From: Pelagophyceae sp. CCMP2097
Taxonomy: Eukaryota; Sar; Pelagophyceae
DNA: 64,000 nt
Reading direction: 5' to 3'
Assembly: GCA_026770575.1 (NCBI GenBank)
Contig: MU657169.1
Coordinates: 563,305-627,304, forward strand
The notes under the pieces are model-generated. The model saw only the letters and a list, made by a program, of their open reading frames with translations. It was not told the DNA's origin and did not search any database. The number at the start of each line of letters is the position of its first letter. Positions within the stretch are counted from its first letter, which is position 1. Shown in pieces: positions 8,700 to 18,635 of the stretch. The position numbers were made by a program, and so were the translations under genes.

Positions 8700-11600
8700 T
8701 TATGCTCCGGCGACCGCCCCAGAGTCACGCGCTCTCCGACGCAGTCGCGCACCGAGGTCCTCGAGCGATGGGATGTGCGCGCCGTCGAGGCTTACCGCGC
8801 CCTGGAGCTGCGAGGCGCTGTAGGAGTAGGCGGCGATTGCGCGGCCTTCGTCTCCCGCGCGATTCGTCCGGGTCATGATGCACAGCACCTGCCTCGCTCT
8901 CGGAGCTAAAGCGTCCTGCGAAAATAAAGCCCCACGCGACGAGCCGTAGCCCACTGTCTGCTGCGAGAAGTCGACCTCGCACTGGATGGCCATAGTGTAC
9001 GAGAGGTTTTCTGCCACGATGACGACCCCAGCGTCGTCCTCCAAAACGAAAAATACGAGAACGTCCTGCGGCGCGGTGCCAGCCGTCTTCAGCACGCCGA
9101 CGCGCCGGCCGTGCGCCGCACAGACCTGCATCACCGCCGACGCCAGCGTCGCCGCCGGGAGCTTGACGGACTCGATGCTTAAAAGTGTTGCCGAGTGCAG
9201 GGCCAGGGCAAACTTGCGCGGCGCCGTCTCGCGTGAATGGCCGAAGCAGAGCGGGATAGCGACGTAGCGCGTCGTCGGGTAGTCGTCTTGCTCTAGGGTG
9301 GTCGAGCAGGCTGAACCCGCGTGATGCACGACCTACGTCGCAGGCGAGTCCATTCCCGCGTTCGCCGTCGCACGCGCGTCCATTCCCGACTCCCGACGAC
9401 CTCGCTGCACAAAGAGACTAACGCGCGCCGCCGACGCGACGAGGGCGCCGTCGTAGGCGCTGGGCTTGGTCTTGTCGCATTTTATCAGCGCGAGGCCGAG
9501 GTCCACCGCCGTCGTGATGGAATCCTCGCCGCGAGACGCGTGCGCCTCCTGGTACGTCGCCAGCTCGATGGCGTTGCGCGAGTACGTCTCGATGACCACC
9601 TGAAAAAGGCGCGTGCGGGAGCGCACAAACCCTTTGCCAGCTCCGTTTTCGACTAGGCGCGTTTGCAGCCGCGCAAATGAAGCGCGACTCACGGCCTCGC
9701 CGGCGCCAAACGCGGAGGCGAGCCAGCCAAAGGTGCGGGCCTCGAGGTGTTGCGGGAGGAGGCGGCAGACTGTGAGTTCTACAAAATATTCGAGAAAGTC
9801 TCCTATGGACATCCAAAACACGCCTAGAATCGACGTCGGGACGCGCCGGAGCAAGATGCGGTCAGGGTTGTGCGATTTGCAAACAGATGAGTGCACCCGG
9901 CGTGGATCTTCACCAAGCAAAGGGTGGATCAAGCAAGCAAGAGCCCACCCGCGTCCTCGTCATCCACGGCAAAGAGTTTCTTGGTGCCAAACGTCCACGA
10001 GTGCGAATCCTTGCACCAGTCGCCTTTCCACCTAAGTGATACCAGATCCACCCAAAACGACGCCCATCCGAAACGGCTGGCGCCTCAGACGCCCGCCTTT
10101 TGTTGTTCACAATGTCTTCCAAAAAGTTTGGACGCGGCTCCTCACAGCGCGACGCCGTTTGGGTTGCGGAGCTTGACGAGGTGGTTGCCGTCGTTCTCGC
10201 GGACGTCCAGCAGGCCGTAGGCGTGGCGCGTCTGCAGGCCGAGGGCCCGCATCTTGGCTTCGAGTTTTGGGTCGTCCCCAGAAACGAACGTCGACGCGCC
10301 AAGGGCAAAGCCAGACTCCTTGAACCTAAAGCGACCCATACCCTGGCGCGCAGCGAGACTCTGACGGTTCGGGTTTCCCGGTTCGGGTTTCCCGGACGCG
10401 GGGCTGAACGAGTAGAGCTGCGCGAAGCACTCCACCTCCGCCTCGTCGCTGCCGCCGGGGAACTTTGCATCAAAGGTTTTTTTCAGCGACTCTACCCGCT
10501 CGGCCTTGTGCGCCGGCTCGGCGCTTTCGCCGCCCAGCAAAAGTGCCGCCGCGGCCGAGGATCCGCAAGAGTATTGGCCCATTAAAACTTTCTGAACGGG
10601 GAACCCGGTGAGCATGTGGAAGGCTTCCGCAAACGTGCCGCCGCTGAGAGCCTCGTAGGAGCCGTGGAGCTTGGCCGCCGCCTTTTCGAGCAAAGGGCCC
10701 CAGAGAGACCTTCGTGCGGCCTTTAAATAGGCCAGAGTTCCGAGCGCATTGACGGGAAAGGTGTCGTCGACCGTCACCGTGTGCCACTCGCCGGCGCGGC
10801 AGAGGCGGACCTGGTACGCGCCCGCGGCGTTGAAAGATTTTGTCAGGACTAATTGTTTGAGAGGCGAGTACGCTTCGCCTTGACCCATTGCAGCCAGCCT
10901 CTTGCAAAGAGCGTCGTCGGCGAGGACGGACAACGCGCAGACGAACCAGCAGTTGCCGACGCCGCCCTGGCGGATGTCGTCTGCTCGGGGTTCGCCACGA
11001 AAAATTTGCCACGGCACTTTGGACGTCTGCAGCGTCAAATCGTCGCGAAGGCCGTTGGGCCGCACCCAGTCCGTCGGCCGCATGGCCACCTCCTGCAGCG
11101 GGTGCTCCTGGCCGCACGTGCCGCAGGCGACGTAGCGCATCTTCTGCGTCTGCTGCGCTTGGCGCATCATCTCGAGCACCTACGCCGAGACGCTTTGACA
11201 AAATCGCATCGCTCCAATCCGCACCTCGTCGAACGTGTTGATGCCCGGCGGGATGGGGTTGCGCGCCTTGCAGGCGCTGCAGCGCCAGGCCAAGGCGCTG
11301 GTTGCGTCGACGTAGAGAGACGCGGCCGCGGGGGGGAAGCTCGGGTCCACGAAATTGATCCCGTCCTCCTTGTACATCAAATTGATCACCTCCAACTGCT
11401 CCGCCGCCACGGACTCGACGCACTCGATGCGCTCAAACGCCGCCGCCGCGCGCCGCGCCGCCGCCGGGGCCCGAGGCGCCGCGGCTTCCGTCGCCGCGGC
11501 CGCCGTCGCCTGCGCTTCGCGTTGCTGCTGGTCCCGCCGCTGCGCCTCTGCGGCGCGGAGCTGCTCCTGCTGCACGTAGGCTAAAGCGCGCGCCGCCGCG

Positions 11601-12658
11601 TCGTTGGCGCCGACTTGTGCAGATGCGGCGAGCTTGAAAAGCATCTTCACGCGCGCTTCAAAACCAGTCTTGGTGAGCACGTCCGTCTCCGCTTGCCGCG
11701 CCTCTTCGCCCTCGGCCTGCGCCAGCTGCAGCGCGGCGACGGCGGCGGCGTTTGGCGAAGCGCCGAGCGCGCACGCAAGCGAAAAGATCTCGCCGATGCG
11801 GTCCTTTAAAGTCTTCTCCGGCGCCTCCGACAGCGCGAGCGCCCGACGCAGGTCGTCCTCGTCCTCGTCGGCTTCGGAGGCGCCCTCTTGCCCGTTGGAC
11901 AGCGCGAGCGCGCGACGCAAGTCCTCTTCGTCGTCGCCATCTGCGACGGGCTGCGCCGAGGTCCCCTCGCGCCTCGAGAGTTCCAGCGCCGCGCGGAGGT
12001 CCGCATCGCCGTCGTCCATGACCACGTCCTCATCTTTCGCCTCGGCCGCCGCGCAGGCGTCCGCTGCCGCGCCGGCGTCCGACGTGTCCATAGTCGTGTC
12101 CGCCCCGGGCGCCGCCGCCGCTTCGAGCCGCGCCAGCGCCGCCGCGAGCCCATCGACGCGGCCGTCGCCGAGGACGAGGCGGTCGCCGAGCCTGCGGGTT
12201 CGATGCGCGTTCGAAAAACTCGCAAGCGGCGACGCTCGTCTTGACGCTTGTCTCGTCGACGAAACAAACGCAACGCCGGCACCGAAGAGCAAACGCAACA
12301 CCGAAACCAATGGAGGTGCGACGCACTGTTCGAAGCCGATGGCGCGCAGCAGCCGCATGGCCTCGGGTGAGCCTGGGTTACGTGCCTTTGGACGCGCGGG
12401 GGGCTTTGACGGTGGCTCTCGAGACCAGCAGCAATATATTCACTGTGCAAACGCAGCGCGCGATCCCCGCCGCGACGCACCGAAGCGTTGCGTGAAGACT
12501 GAGGAATCCGCTTTCAACTTTCGAAATTTCCCTTCCGCCGGATTGTCTACAATCTTACGCGCCAGTTTCACCACATGGTCCACCGCGTCGCGCTTGGCCG
12601 CGGCCACGCACGCCCGCGCCGCCGCGTCCACCTCGCCGACGTGCAGCGCCGAGCCCAT
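8700..12658 (-). CDS. PUB-UIM(x3)-calpain cysteine protease
   Basis: Calpains are Ca2+-regulated intracellular cysteine proteases. I reconstruct seven exons: 12658-12481, 12372-12327, 12191-11225, 11179-10146, 10031-9949, 9823-9411 and 9332-8700. All six introns (45-135 nt) have GT-AG ends and every junction keeps phase, giving 1117 residues. Residues 1-100 form a PUB domain (KIVDNPAEGKFRKLKADSS, then GSPEAMRLLRAIGFEQLGD across two introns). Three ubiquitin-interacting motifs follow at about 137-151, 162-175 and 185-198 (for example EEDLRRALALS). The calpain domain starts near FVDPSFPP. Its triad is intact: Cys about 474 in GVGNCWF, His about 716 in TRHAYGLLDV and Asn about 738 in LRNPNG, followed by GVFWMSIGDF. 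The C-terminus resembles calpain-type beta-sandwich domains. Known calpains of this kind are not tied to p97 through a PUB domain. The last exon's end is less certain. Confidence 0.88.
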
Positions 12659-12906
12659 GCGAGCAACGCCGGCGCGTGAGTGGCCGAGAGCGCTTCTTCC
12701 GAAGTCTGGCGTCGCTGAAAAGGCACCTTCTTCCCGACATTGTTGGCGCCAGCTTTAGGAGAGAGTGCCGGGTCACGTGCACCCGAGGGGGGCAAGGCTG
12801 GACTGTAACATTTTCTTTAAGAAAGGTGCGGACACGGAAAGGGTGCGGACACGCAGCCGGCGTCAAAACGTGAGGACATACCGCGTCGTCGGCCGCGTCG
12901 ACATCG

Positions 12907-13829
12907 TCAGAGGTTTTCCTCGCCGGAGACGGCGCGGCGCGAGACCTTTTCGCCGGCCTTGCCCTTTTTGCCTTGCGGGATCAACGTTTGCGTGGCGGCG
13001 AGGAGATCGTCAAAGTTGACGGCCTCGGCTTCGTTAAAGTGGAACATCTTCGTGATCGCAGTGTACGACTTGTGCGTCAGGTAGATTGAATACGAAAGCA
13101 GGAGCGTGCAGCCAAAGGCCTAGCGGAGAGCGTTTGCGTCTCGACAGCAGGGCCATCGGAAGCAATAGCAACTTGCTATCACAACGCACCGCCTCCGGGT
13201 CCATCAGCAGCCACGATCCGAAGATGCACGTCACCAGCAGCGCCATCATGCCCATTCCAAACTGCATAAACACCATTCGCCGAAGCGTGTACATCCCGTC
13301 CACGGCGCGGACCATGCTGCCGTCGGGCCCGCGCATGGCCAGGCCCGTGCCCCAGACGGAGAGGAACCTGCGACGAAGCGTTTCCAAAGGCCGAAAAGGC
13401 CGGCATGCGGCGCGTTTTCAAACGAGACTTACGTCGTGTTGGAGACGCAGAGGATGTTCGCAGAGAGCGAGATGATGGCGGAGATGTAGTAGAGGAACTT
13501 CAGCAGGCGGTTCGAGCCCTGCGGCAAAGGGTTGCGGCGGCGCGGGGCTGCGGCGGGGCGCACCGCGGGGCAGTCGAACTCACCGCAGGACAGTCGAACT
13601 CGATAAACGCCGTGACCGTAAAACCAGCAAGCACCGCCGCCTGCGTGCCTGCGAGAAGAGCGTCATCGAAACACTTCACAAGGCGGTCTCCTTTGTCGAT
13701 TCCAAGCGGGCGCGGCGGTGAACCGACGGCGTTAAAGTTGCCATGATGCAAACTAAACTCCTTCTCCTTCAACGATATGGCATTCTGCCGGATCGACGCC
13801 TGCAGCTGCAACTTGTCCGCCGCGAGCAT
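12907..13829 (-). CDS. Orai-like four-pass membrane protein, copy B
   Basis: Orai proteins form store-operated Ca2+ channels. At least four exons can be followed from the ATG at 13829 to the stop at 12907, giving about 235 residues with four hydrophobic segments. The first, GTQAAVLAGFTVTAFIEF, matches the Orai TM1 pattern TxALLxGFxxxAxVE, ending in a glutamate where the Orai selectivity-filter glutamate lies. Later segments are LLKFLYYISAIISLSANILC, FGMGMMALLVTCIFGSWLL and FGCTLLLSYSIYL. A conserved loop SVWGTGLAMRGPDGSM sits between TM2 and TM3. The C-tail is lysine-rich. The protein aligns segment by segment with its neighbour at 13980-14898. The family call rests on pattern similarity only. 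It could instead be an unrelated stramenopile four-TM family. Confidence 0.6.
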
Positions 13830-13979
13830 GGTCCGGGCGCCGGCCAAGCGGCGCGGGCCCCGGGGACACGCGCCGCAAGAGACGCGCAAGAGTCCGAAAT
13901 CTCCTTTTTGGCGAGACCCGGCTTTTCGGCGAACGATTTACTGGAACTTGAAGGCCGCGTCGCGCGGTCGACACGCTCC

Positions 13980-14898
13980 TCAGTCGTCGTCCTGGCGGTC
14001 CGGCGGGCCGAGCGCGAACTGCGTGAAGAGGTCGTCGAACGTCGTCGCTTCGCTCCTATACGCATCCCTGACGCGCCCGGGCGTTTCTCGCGATTCCGTG
14101 CTTCTCCAGACGCCGCGGCAAACTCGTCGTAGTGGAACAAAGCGCGGATGTCGACGTAGTAGCGCCCGACGAGGTAGATGGCCGTCGAGAGGACCGCGGT
14201 GGCCGCGGAGGCCTACGGCACCTCTGCGTTTTGCGCGGCGTGTCGCTCTTTGACCCGGCACGCCGTTCCCGCGCGCGACGCACGCCAATCGCCTCGAGCA
14301 AGATCCATGAACCGAATATACAAGATACCAATAGCGAGAGCAGGCCGATTCCGAAGAGGTTGTAGACCTTTTCCCGGAGGACGTACCTGCGCTCCGCTCC
14401 CCGGCGGGCGGTCCTTTCGCGCCCCTCGGAGGCATTCCTGCGCACATGTTGTCGACGCATTTCGTCATGCTGCCGTCGGGCCCGCGCATGGAGAGCGACG
14501 AGCCGAAAACCGAGATCACAGTCGTCGATGCCACGCAGACCATATTCGCCTACATGGACTGTCGCCACACCATGTTCGTCTGCGGCCAGTGTAGGCGGGG
14601 CAACCGCTTCGACGATGCAACGCACGGCGAGGGAGAGCATAGAGAGGTTGTAGAAACAAAACTTGAGCACGCGTGAGGCGTCCGCCGGCGGGCCGAACTC
14701 GATGAGCGCGGTGACTGTGAAACCCGCCAGCATCGCCGCCTGCGCCGCGCGTGCGGCTGCGCCGCTTTCGATGGCCAAACGGACCTGGGTGCCAACGGCG
14801 GTAAAGTTTTCTTGATATAAAGCAAATTCCTTCACTTTCAACCCCACGGTGTTCTGCTTGATGCGCGCGCGCAGGTGCAACTGGTCCGCGGACAGCAT
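13980..14898 (-). CDS. Orai-like four-pass membrane protein, copy A
   Basis: Tandem paralogue lying about 150 bp upstream of copy B on the same strand. Exons run from the ATG at 14898 to the stop at 13980. The first encodes the shared head (MLSADQLHLRARIKQN, then FALYQENFTAVG). A 45-nt intron then precedes AAMLAGFTVTALIEF, equivalent to Orai TM1 with its terminal Glu. Exon joins give SLAANMVCVASTTVISVFG, which aligns residue for residue with SLSANILCVSNTTFLSVWG of copy B. Then come SMRGPDGSM, a third segment LFGIGLLSLLVSCIFGSWIL, a fourth (TAVLSTAIYLVGRYY) and a tail ending FTQFALGPPDRQDDD. Intron positions are largely shared with copy B, so the pair arose by duplication of an intron-containing gene. 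If these are Ca2+ channels, the downstream calpain gene is an intriguing neighbour. Confidence 0.6.
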
Positions 14899-15094
14899 CG
14901 CGTAGGATGCCGCCGCGCCCGCCGGCGCGCGGGCCCGAGCGGCGCCCGCGCGCGACGGTCCCTGGCGCTTTTGTGTGTTTTTATCGCTTAAAAATAATAA
15001 TCTTAAAAGAATTTTAAAAGGTCCACTACAATTGTAGTCCTCGCCGCGAACGCGCTCTCCCGTTTCTCTGCTCCCTGCGCTTGGGCTGCCCACC

Positions 15095-15120
15095 GCGCCG
15101 ACTGCTTGATTGATTAAAGT
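15095..15120 (+). repeat. 26-bp dispersed word, copy 1
   Basis: GCGCCGACTGCTTGATTGAT continuing to TAAAGT. The reverse complement recurs at 35173-35198 with one mismatch. It lies in the AT-rich spacer downstream of the first MYND/SEL1 gene. Confidence 0.5.
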
Positions 15121-15204
15121 GACCTTGGTGCTTTATGCCCCGGCGAGGGTACGCAGCGTGCCCATGGCGGATCGGGTACGATGCTCGGCTCGAGGAATGC
15201 CGAG

Positions 15205-16269
15205 TCAGCCCGGGCGCGTCGCCGCGAGCCACGCCTCGAGCTCTTCGACCGCCGCCGCGGCGCCGGCGTGTCCCTTTGCCGCGGCGCGCTTGATGATGCG
15301 CAGCGCCTCGCGCTCGTCCAGCGGCACGCCGACGCCGTTCGCGTGACACGCGCCGAGTTCGTAGAGCGCGTCTGCGGAGCCCTGCGCCGCGGCGAGCCGG
15401 TACCACTTCAAAGCTTCCTCATACGACTGCGCCACGCCCTTGCCGTGGTAGAAAAATATCCCGAGATTGCACTGAGCGGAAGGATAGCCTTGCTCGGCTG
15501 CGCGGCGGTACCACAGCGCGGCGGTCTTGTCGTCGATCTTGACGCCGACGCCACGCTCGTAACAAAATCCCAGCTCATTCTGAGCTTGTGCATTTCCCTG
15601 CGCCGCGGCGCGCTCAAACAACTGGTGCGCTCGCTCAAAATTATTCTTGAGACCATACGCAGCACCACGGTACGCGTAGCCGAGCTCGACCTGCGCCTCG
15701 GCGTTCCCCTCGTCCGCGTGCTTCTGGACCCGGCGCACAAACTCGGCATGCGACTTGCAGGCTGGCGAGCGGCAGAGCGGGCAGCGCGTGTCGTATTCGT
15801 CGCACTTGTCGGAGCATTCCGTGCAAATCTTCATGCAGCAGCACGAGTAGAATGCTCGTCCGGCAGCTTCGACCGAGAGCAGGTCCAGGCAGATGGCGCA
15901 CGTGCCGCGCCTCCAATTCGGCGTGCCGTCGTTCAGCGCGTTTACCTCCGTCTTTCCTGCTAGAACAGCCGATAAGCGCTGCGCCGTCGAACCAGCTGCC
16001 GGCGCAACGTCCTCGACATCGCCACTTGTCCTCGGCGCCTCCTCCTCAATCTTCAGCTTCTCTGGCATAAGCGAGTCGAGGAGGCGGTCCTGGTACTCGG
16101 ATGCCAGCCGCTTGCACTGCGCCTTGTGGCCACGCTCGTACCAGTCTACGAGCTGGCACGCCTTGCCGCAATAATGCCGGGATTTGCACTTGGTGCAGTG
16201 CTTGCCTCCCTGCTTCTTGCAGATGCAGCACGGCTTTTTCACAGCGGCGGCGGCCGGCGGGCCGTCCAT
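15205..16269 (-). CDS. MYND finger / RING-like / SEL1-repeat protein, intact copy
   Basis: Single-exon protein of 354 residues from the ATG at 16269. Residues about 14-52 are a MYND zinc finger (CCICKKQGGKHCTKCKSRHY and so on), a protein-interaction module. Residues about 120-170 form a RING-like cysteine cluster, CAICLDLL...CCCMKICTECSDKC...CPLCR, suggesting a ubiquitin-ligase role. The C-terminal half holds about four SEL1/TPR-like repeats (for example AQNELGFCYERGVGVKIDDK, then AALWYRRAAEQG), which build a superhelical scaffold. The family is strongly expanded in some stramenopile algae. Two further copies lie at 20003 and 52055. Both are frame-disrupted and this one is not. The similarity with the 52055 copy continues about 70 bp past the stop, so the duplication was segmental. 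Confidence 0.88.
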   Translation of the reverse strand: MDGPPAAAAVKKPCCICKKQGGKHCTKCKSRHYCGKACQLVDWYERGHKAQCKRLASEYQDRLLDSLMPEKLKIEEEAPRTSGDVEDVAPAAGSTAQRLSAVLAGKTEVNALNDGTPNWRRGTCAICLDLLSVEAAGRAFYSCCCMKICTECSDKCDEYDTRCPLCRSPACKSHAEFVRRVQKHADEGNAEAQVELGYAYRGAAYGLKNNFERAHQLFERAAAQGNAQAQNELGFCYERGVGVKIDDKTAALWYRRAAEQGYPSAQCNLGIFFYHGKGVAQSYEEALKWYRLAAAQGSADALYELGACHANGVGVPLDEREALRIIKRAAAKGHAGAAAAVEELEAWLAATRPG

Positions 16270-16679
16270 CGTGGTGTGGGCGGCCGTCCGTCGACGCTGA
16301 TCGTTGACCTCGGGCTCCTCGATCGATACCTAAGCATCATATCTTCAGACGTCTTCACGAAGATCACCCCTCGAGCCGGAGGAATTTGGGCAAGCGAGCG
16401 GACCTCGCGCTGCAACTACGATCCATACAGACGAGCTTTAGAGTCTCTCGTCAGAGGCCAACTCGACCGGGGAGAACGTACCGGGGTGTTTGCTCCCGAA
16501 CGGGCGGCGCGCTGGCGCATTCGACCGCGTCCCTCGTCCGTTCTTCGAATCCCTTCCCGACCGATGGGACAGTTTGGGTCCCTTAAATCTATTACAAGAG
16601 CGCGCCGGAGGCACACGGAGGACCCGAAGGATACAGCCAAATCCCATTGCAATGCCCACGTAAATAATTGAAATTATTT

Positions 16680-16922
16680 AACTAATCGCTGAACTTTCAA
16701 ATCCTCCTTATCTTTATTTTTATTATTTTATTTCTTATTGAGCTATTTATTTTTTCTTTTTTTTGCGGCCGACCAGATTCGAACCTGTGACCAANNNNNN
16801 NNNNNNNNNNNNNNNNNNNNNNNNNNNNNNNNNNNNNNNNNNNNNNNNNNNNNNNNNNNNNNNNNNNNNNNNNNNNNNNNNNNNNNNNNNNNNNNNNNNN
16901 NNNNNNNNNNNNNNACAGACAA

Positions 16923-16953
<31 letters not shown>

Positions 16954-17045
16954 TAATTGCCCCTGGTAATCCTTCAATCAAAGGACCCGAAGGGCCCTTA
17001 CCGTAAACTGACGTTGAATAAACGGCAAGGACCCTTCGGGTCCTG
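16680..17045. repeat. Dispersed SINE-like repeat, copy 1 (interrupted by gap)
   Basis: The left part (about 16670-16794: AT-rich stretch, then GCGGCCGACCAGATTCGAAC and TGACCAA) and the right part (16915-17045: ACAGAC tandem units, then AATTGCCCCTGG and an ACGGCAAGG...CTTCGGGTCCT end) are nearly identical to 40500-40910. On the minus strand GGTTCGAATC is a perfect tRNA T-loop/pol III B-box word, followed by an A-rich tail, as in tRNA-derived SINEs. No complete tRNA can be folded. Confidence 0.6.
16795..16914. other. Assembly gap (120 N)
   Basis: Run of N inside the dispersed repeat. In the complete copy near 40.6 kb the corresponding interval is about 157 bp, so the gap probably hides ordinary repeat sequence. 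Confidence 0.95.
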
Positions 17046-17171
17046 AACAATTGTAGTGAAGCTTTAAATTTGGCTGGCTTTGGCCGTGCGGAACCGCGGA
17101 ATTCGAATTACCGCGGAACGCCGATTCAGCGAAGTCGTGCGCAGCGCGTCGTCGCGTCGGCCCCGCGTCGC

Positions 17172-18624
17172 ATGGTCCCCGCGGCGGATGCCGCGGTCGC
17201 GGGCGTGACGCTCGCGGGCCTGGGGCTCGACGATGGCCGGGGCCGCGCTGACAAGTTCTTGGATGGCGATTCGATGGTGGCGGTCGACGACGCGACGGTG
17301 CGGTTTCCCAACACGCGCTCGCACGGCCACGCGCCCGCGTGGCCGCGTGCCCTGCGCCGAGCCGACGTCGGCTCTAGTCGGCCGTCGTCATGCTGCACCG
17401 GGCCGGCGACAACGGCGCCGGGTGCCAGGCGCGCCGCCGCCGTTGACGCCGCGCCGCCGCGACGCGGGCGTGCATAGGTCGAGGTGAGCAGTTCTTCGAC
17501 GTGGGACGGCGCCTTCGAGGCCGCGTGCGCCGCCGTGGGCGCGGTGGTGGCGTACCCGACGATTCGAGTGCAAGCTGGCGCCGAGCTCAATGCGACGATC
17601 AACGCCGGTGCGCCCCGACGCCTTTCCGAAACGCGCGTCCTCCGGCGATCGATGCGCGGGCGTAGGCTGCGCGCAGGTCATGATGCGCGTGAGGTGCGTA
17701 CACGCCATTTTGAGGGCTCAGTCGGCCGAATGCGGTGCGCAGGCGTCTCATGGACGAACTCGAAATCGCCCCGGAGCGCATATACATCGGCGGCTTCGAC
17801 GCCGGCGGCCTCCTCGCGCTCCACCTCGCAGGAAGGCTTCCCATGGCCATCGGTGGCTTCTTCTGCCTCCAGGGCGGCGGCGCCATGGAGTCGGCGAGCC
17901 TGCTCGAGGTCCTGAATACGCGAAAGGCCCGCGGCGTGCCCAATGCGGTTTGCGCCGTCGGCATCGAGGACCGCGCCGGCGAAGCGCCGGGATTCCTGGA
18001 TGCCGTCGTCGCCGCGCTCCGGCCGGAAAACGCCGACGGCACGCACTGCTGGCGGTGCGAACCCGCCGGCGAGAACCCTTTCGGCGAGGCGAGCCTGCGA
18101 GAGACGGCGGCGAGGCAAGCCCGACGGCGGCTAGGCTCGCCGACGCCGGCGACGACCTCGTCTCGAAGCAGGTCGAACTTTTGGCGAGCTGGCTCGAGAA
18201 GCGTCTCGGCCACCAAGGCGCGGCCGACGGCGCGCTCATCGTCGCCGAAACGCCAGAGGTGCCCGCCGAGGCGCCGCGCGTGCGGCGGCGCGACCAGCTG
18301 CTCGTCGACGTCTCGACGGCGACGTTTACCCTCGAAGAGGCCGACAGGGGTGCGGCCTCTCCCGGTCGATTGCTCTGCAACGCTCCGCTAGGCCAGACGC
18401 GTGCCGTGTTCCGCGTGCCGCCGGGCACCGAGGCGCTGCTCTGCCGCTTCCCCGTGAATTGCCGCGGCGCGGCGTTTGCGGTCGAGCCGCACGGCGACGG
18501 GACCGTCTCGTGTTTGTTTTACAGTCCAAAGCCGAAAGACACCGCAGAGGCCATCGCGGCGCGCATCAACCAGCGCTTCAAGGACCCCTCGTCGGCCGGC
18601 GCAGAGGCCTGCACCGTCTCCTGA
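17172..18624 (+). CDS. Alpha/beta hydrolase of the acyl-protein thioesterase/carboxylesterase type, atypical nucleophile
   Basis: Fragments in successive frames spell a phospholipase/carboxylesterase-like hydrolase. They are VVMLHRAGDNGAGCQ (oxyanion-loop region, after an acceptor near 17374), AACAAVGAVVAYPTIRV, LEIAPERIYIGGFDAGGLLA (nucleophile elbow) and LADAGDDLVSKQVELLASWL near the C-terminus, then an extra domain of about 130 residues ending at 18624. The family normally has GFSQGG with a catalytic Ser. Here the elbow reads GGFDAGG, with Asp in the Ser position. The protein may therefore be inactive, or use Asp as haloalkane dehalogenases do. The ATG at 17172 is tentative and the first two introns are only roughly placed. 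Convergent with the dehydrogenase gene, whose stop is 11 bp away. Confidence 0.6.
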
Positions 18625-18635
18625 GGCTCGACTCG

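Noticed and set aside
12190..12330. An alternative exon encoding SVAACEFFERASNPQARR upstream of the UIM region
   Set aside because: It would leave the UIM frame. Using the acceptor at 12192 instead restores both phase and a continuous PUB domain.
16740..16794. Possible tRNA gene on the minus strand (TTCGAATC T-loop)
   Set aside because: Only the T-arm region matches. No pairing 5' acceptor stem, D-arm or anticodon arm could be found in the complete copy at 40.6 kb, so it is treated as a SINE-like repeat.
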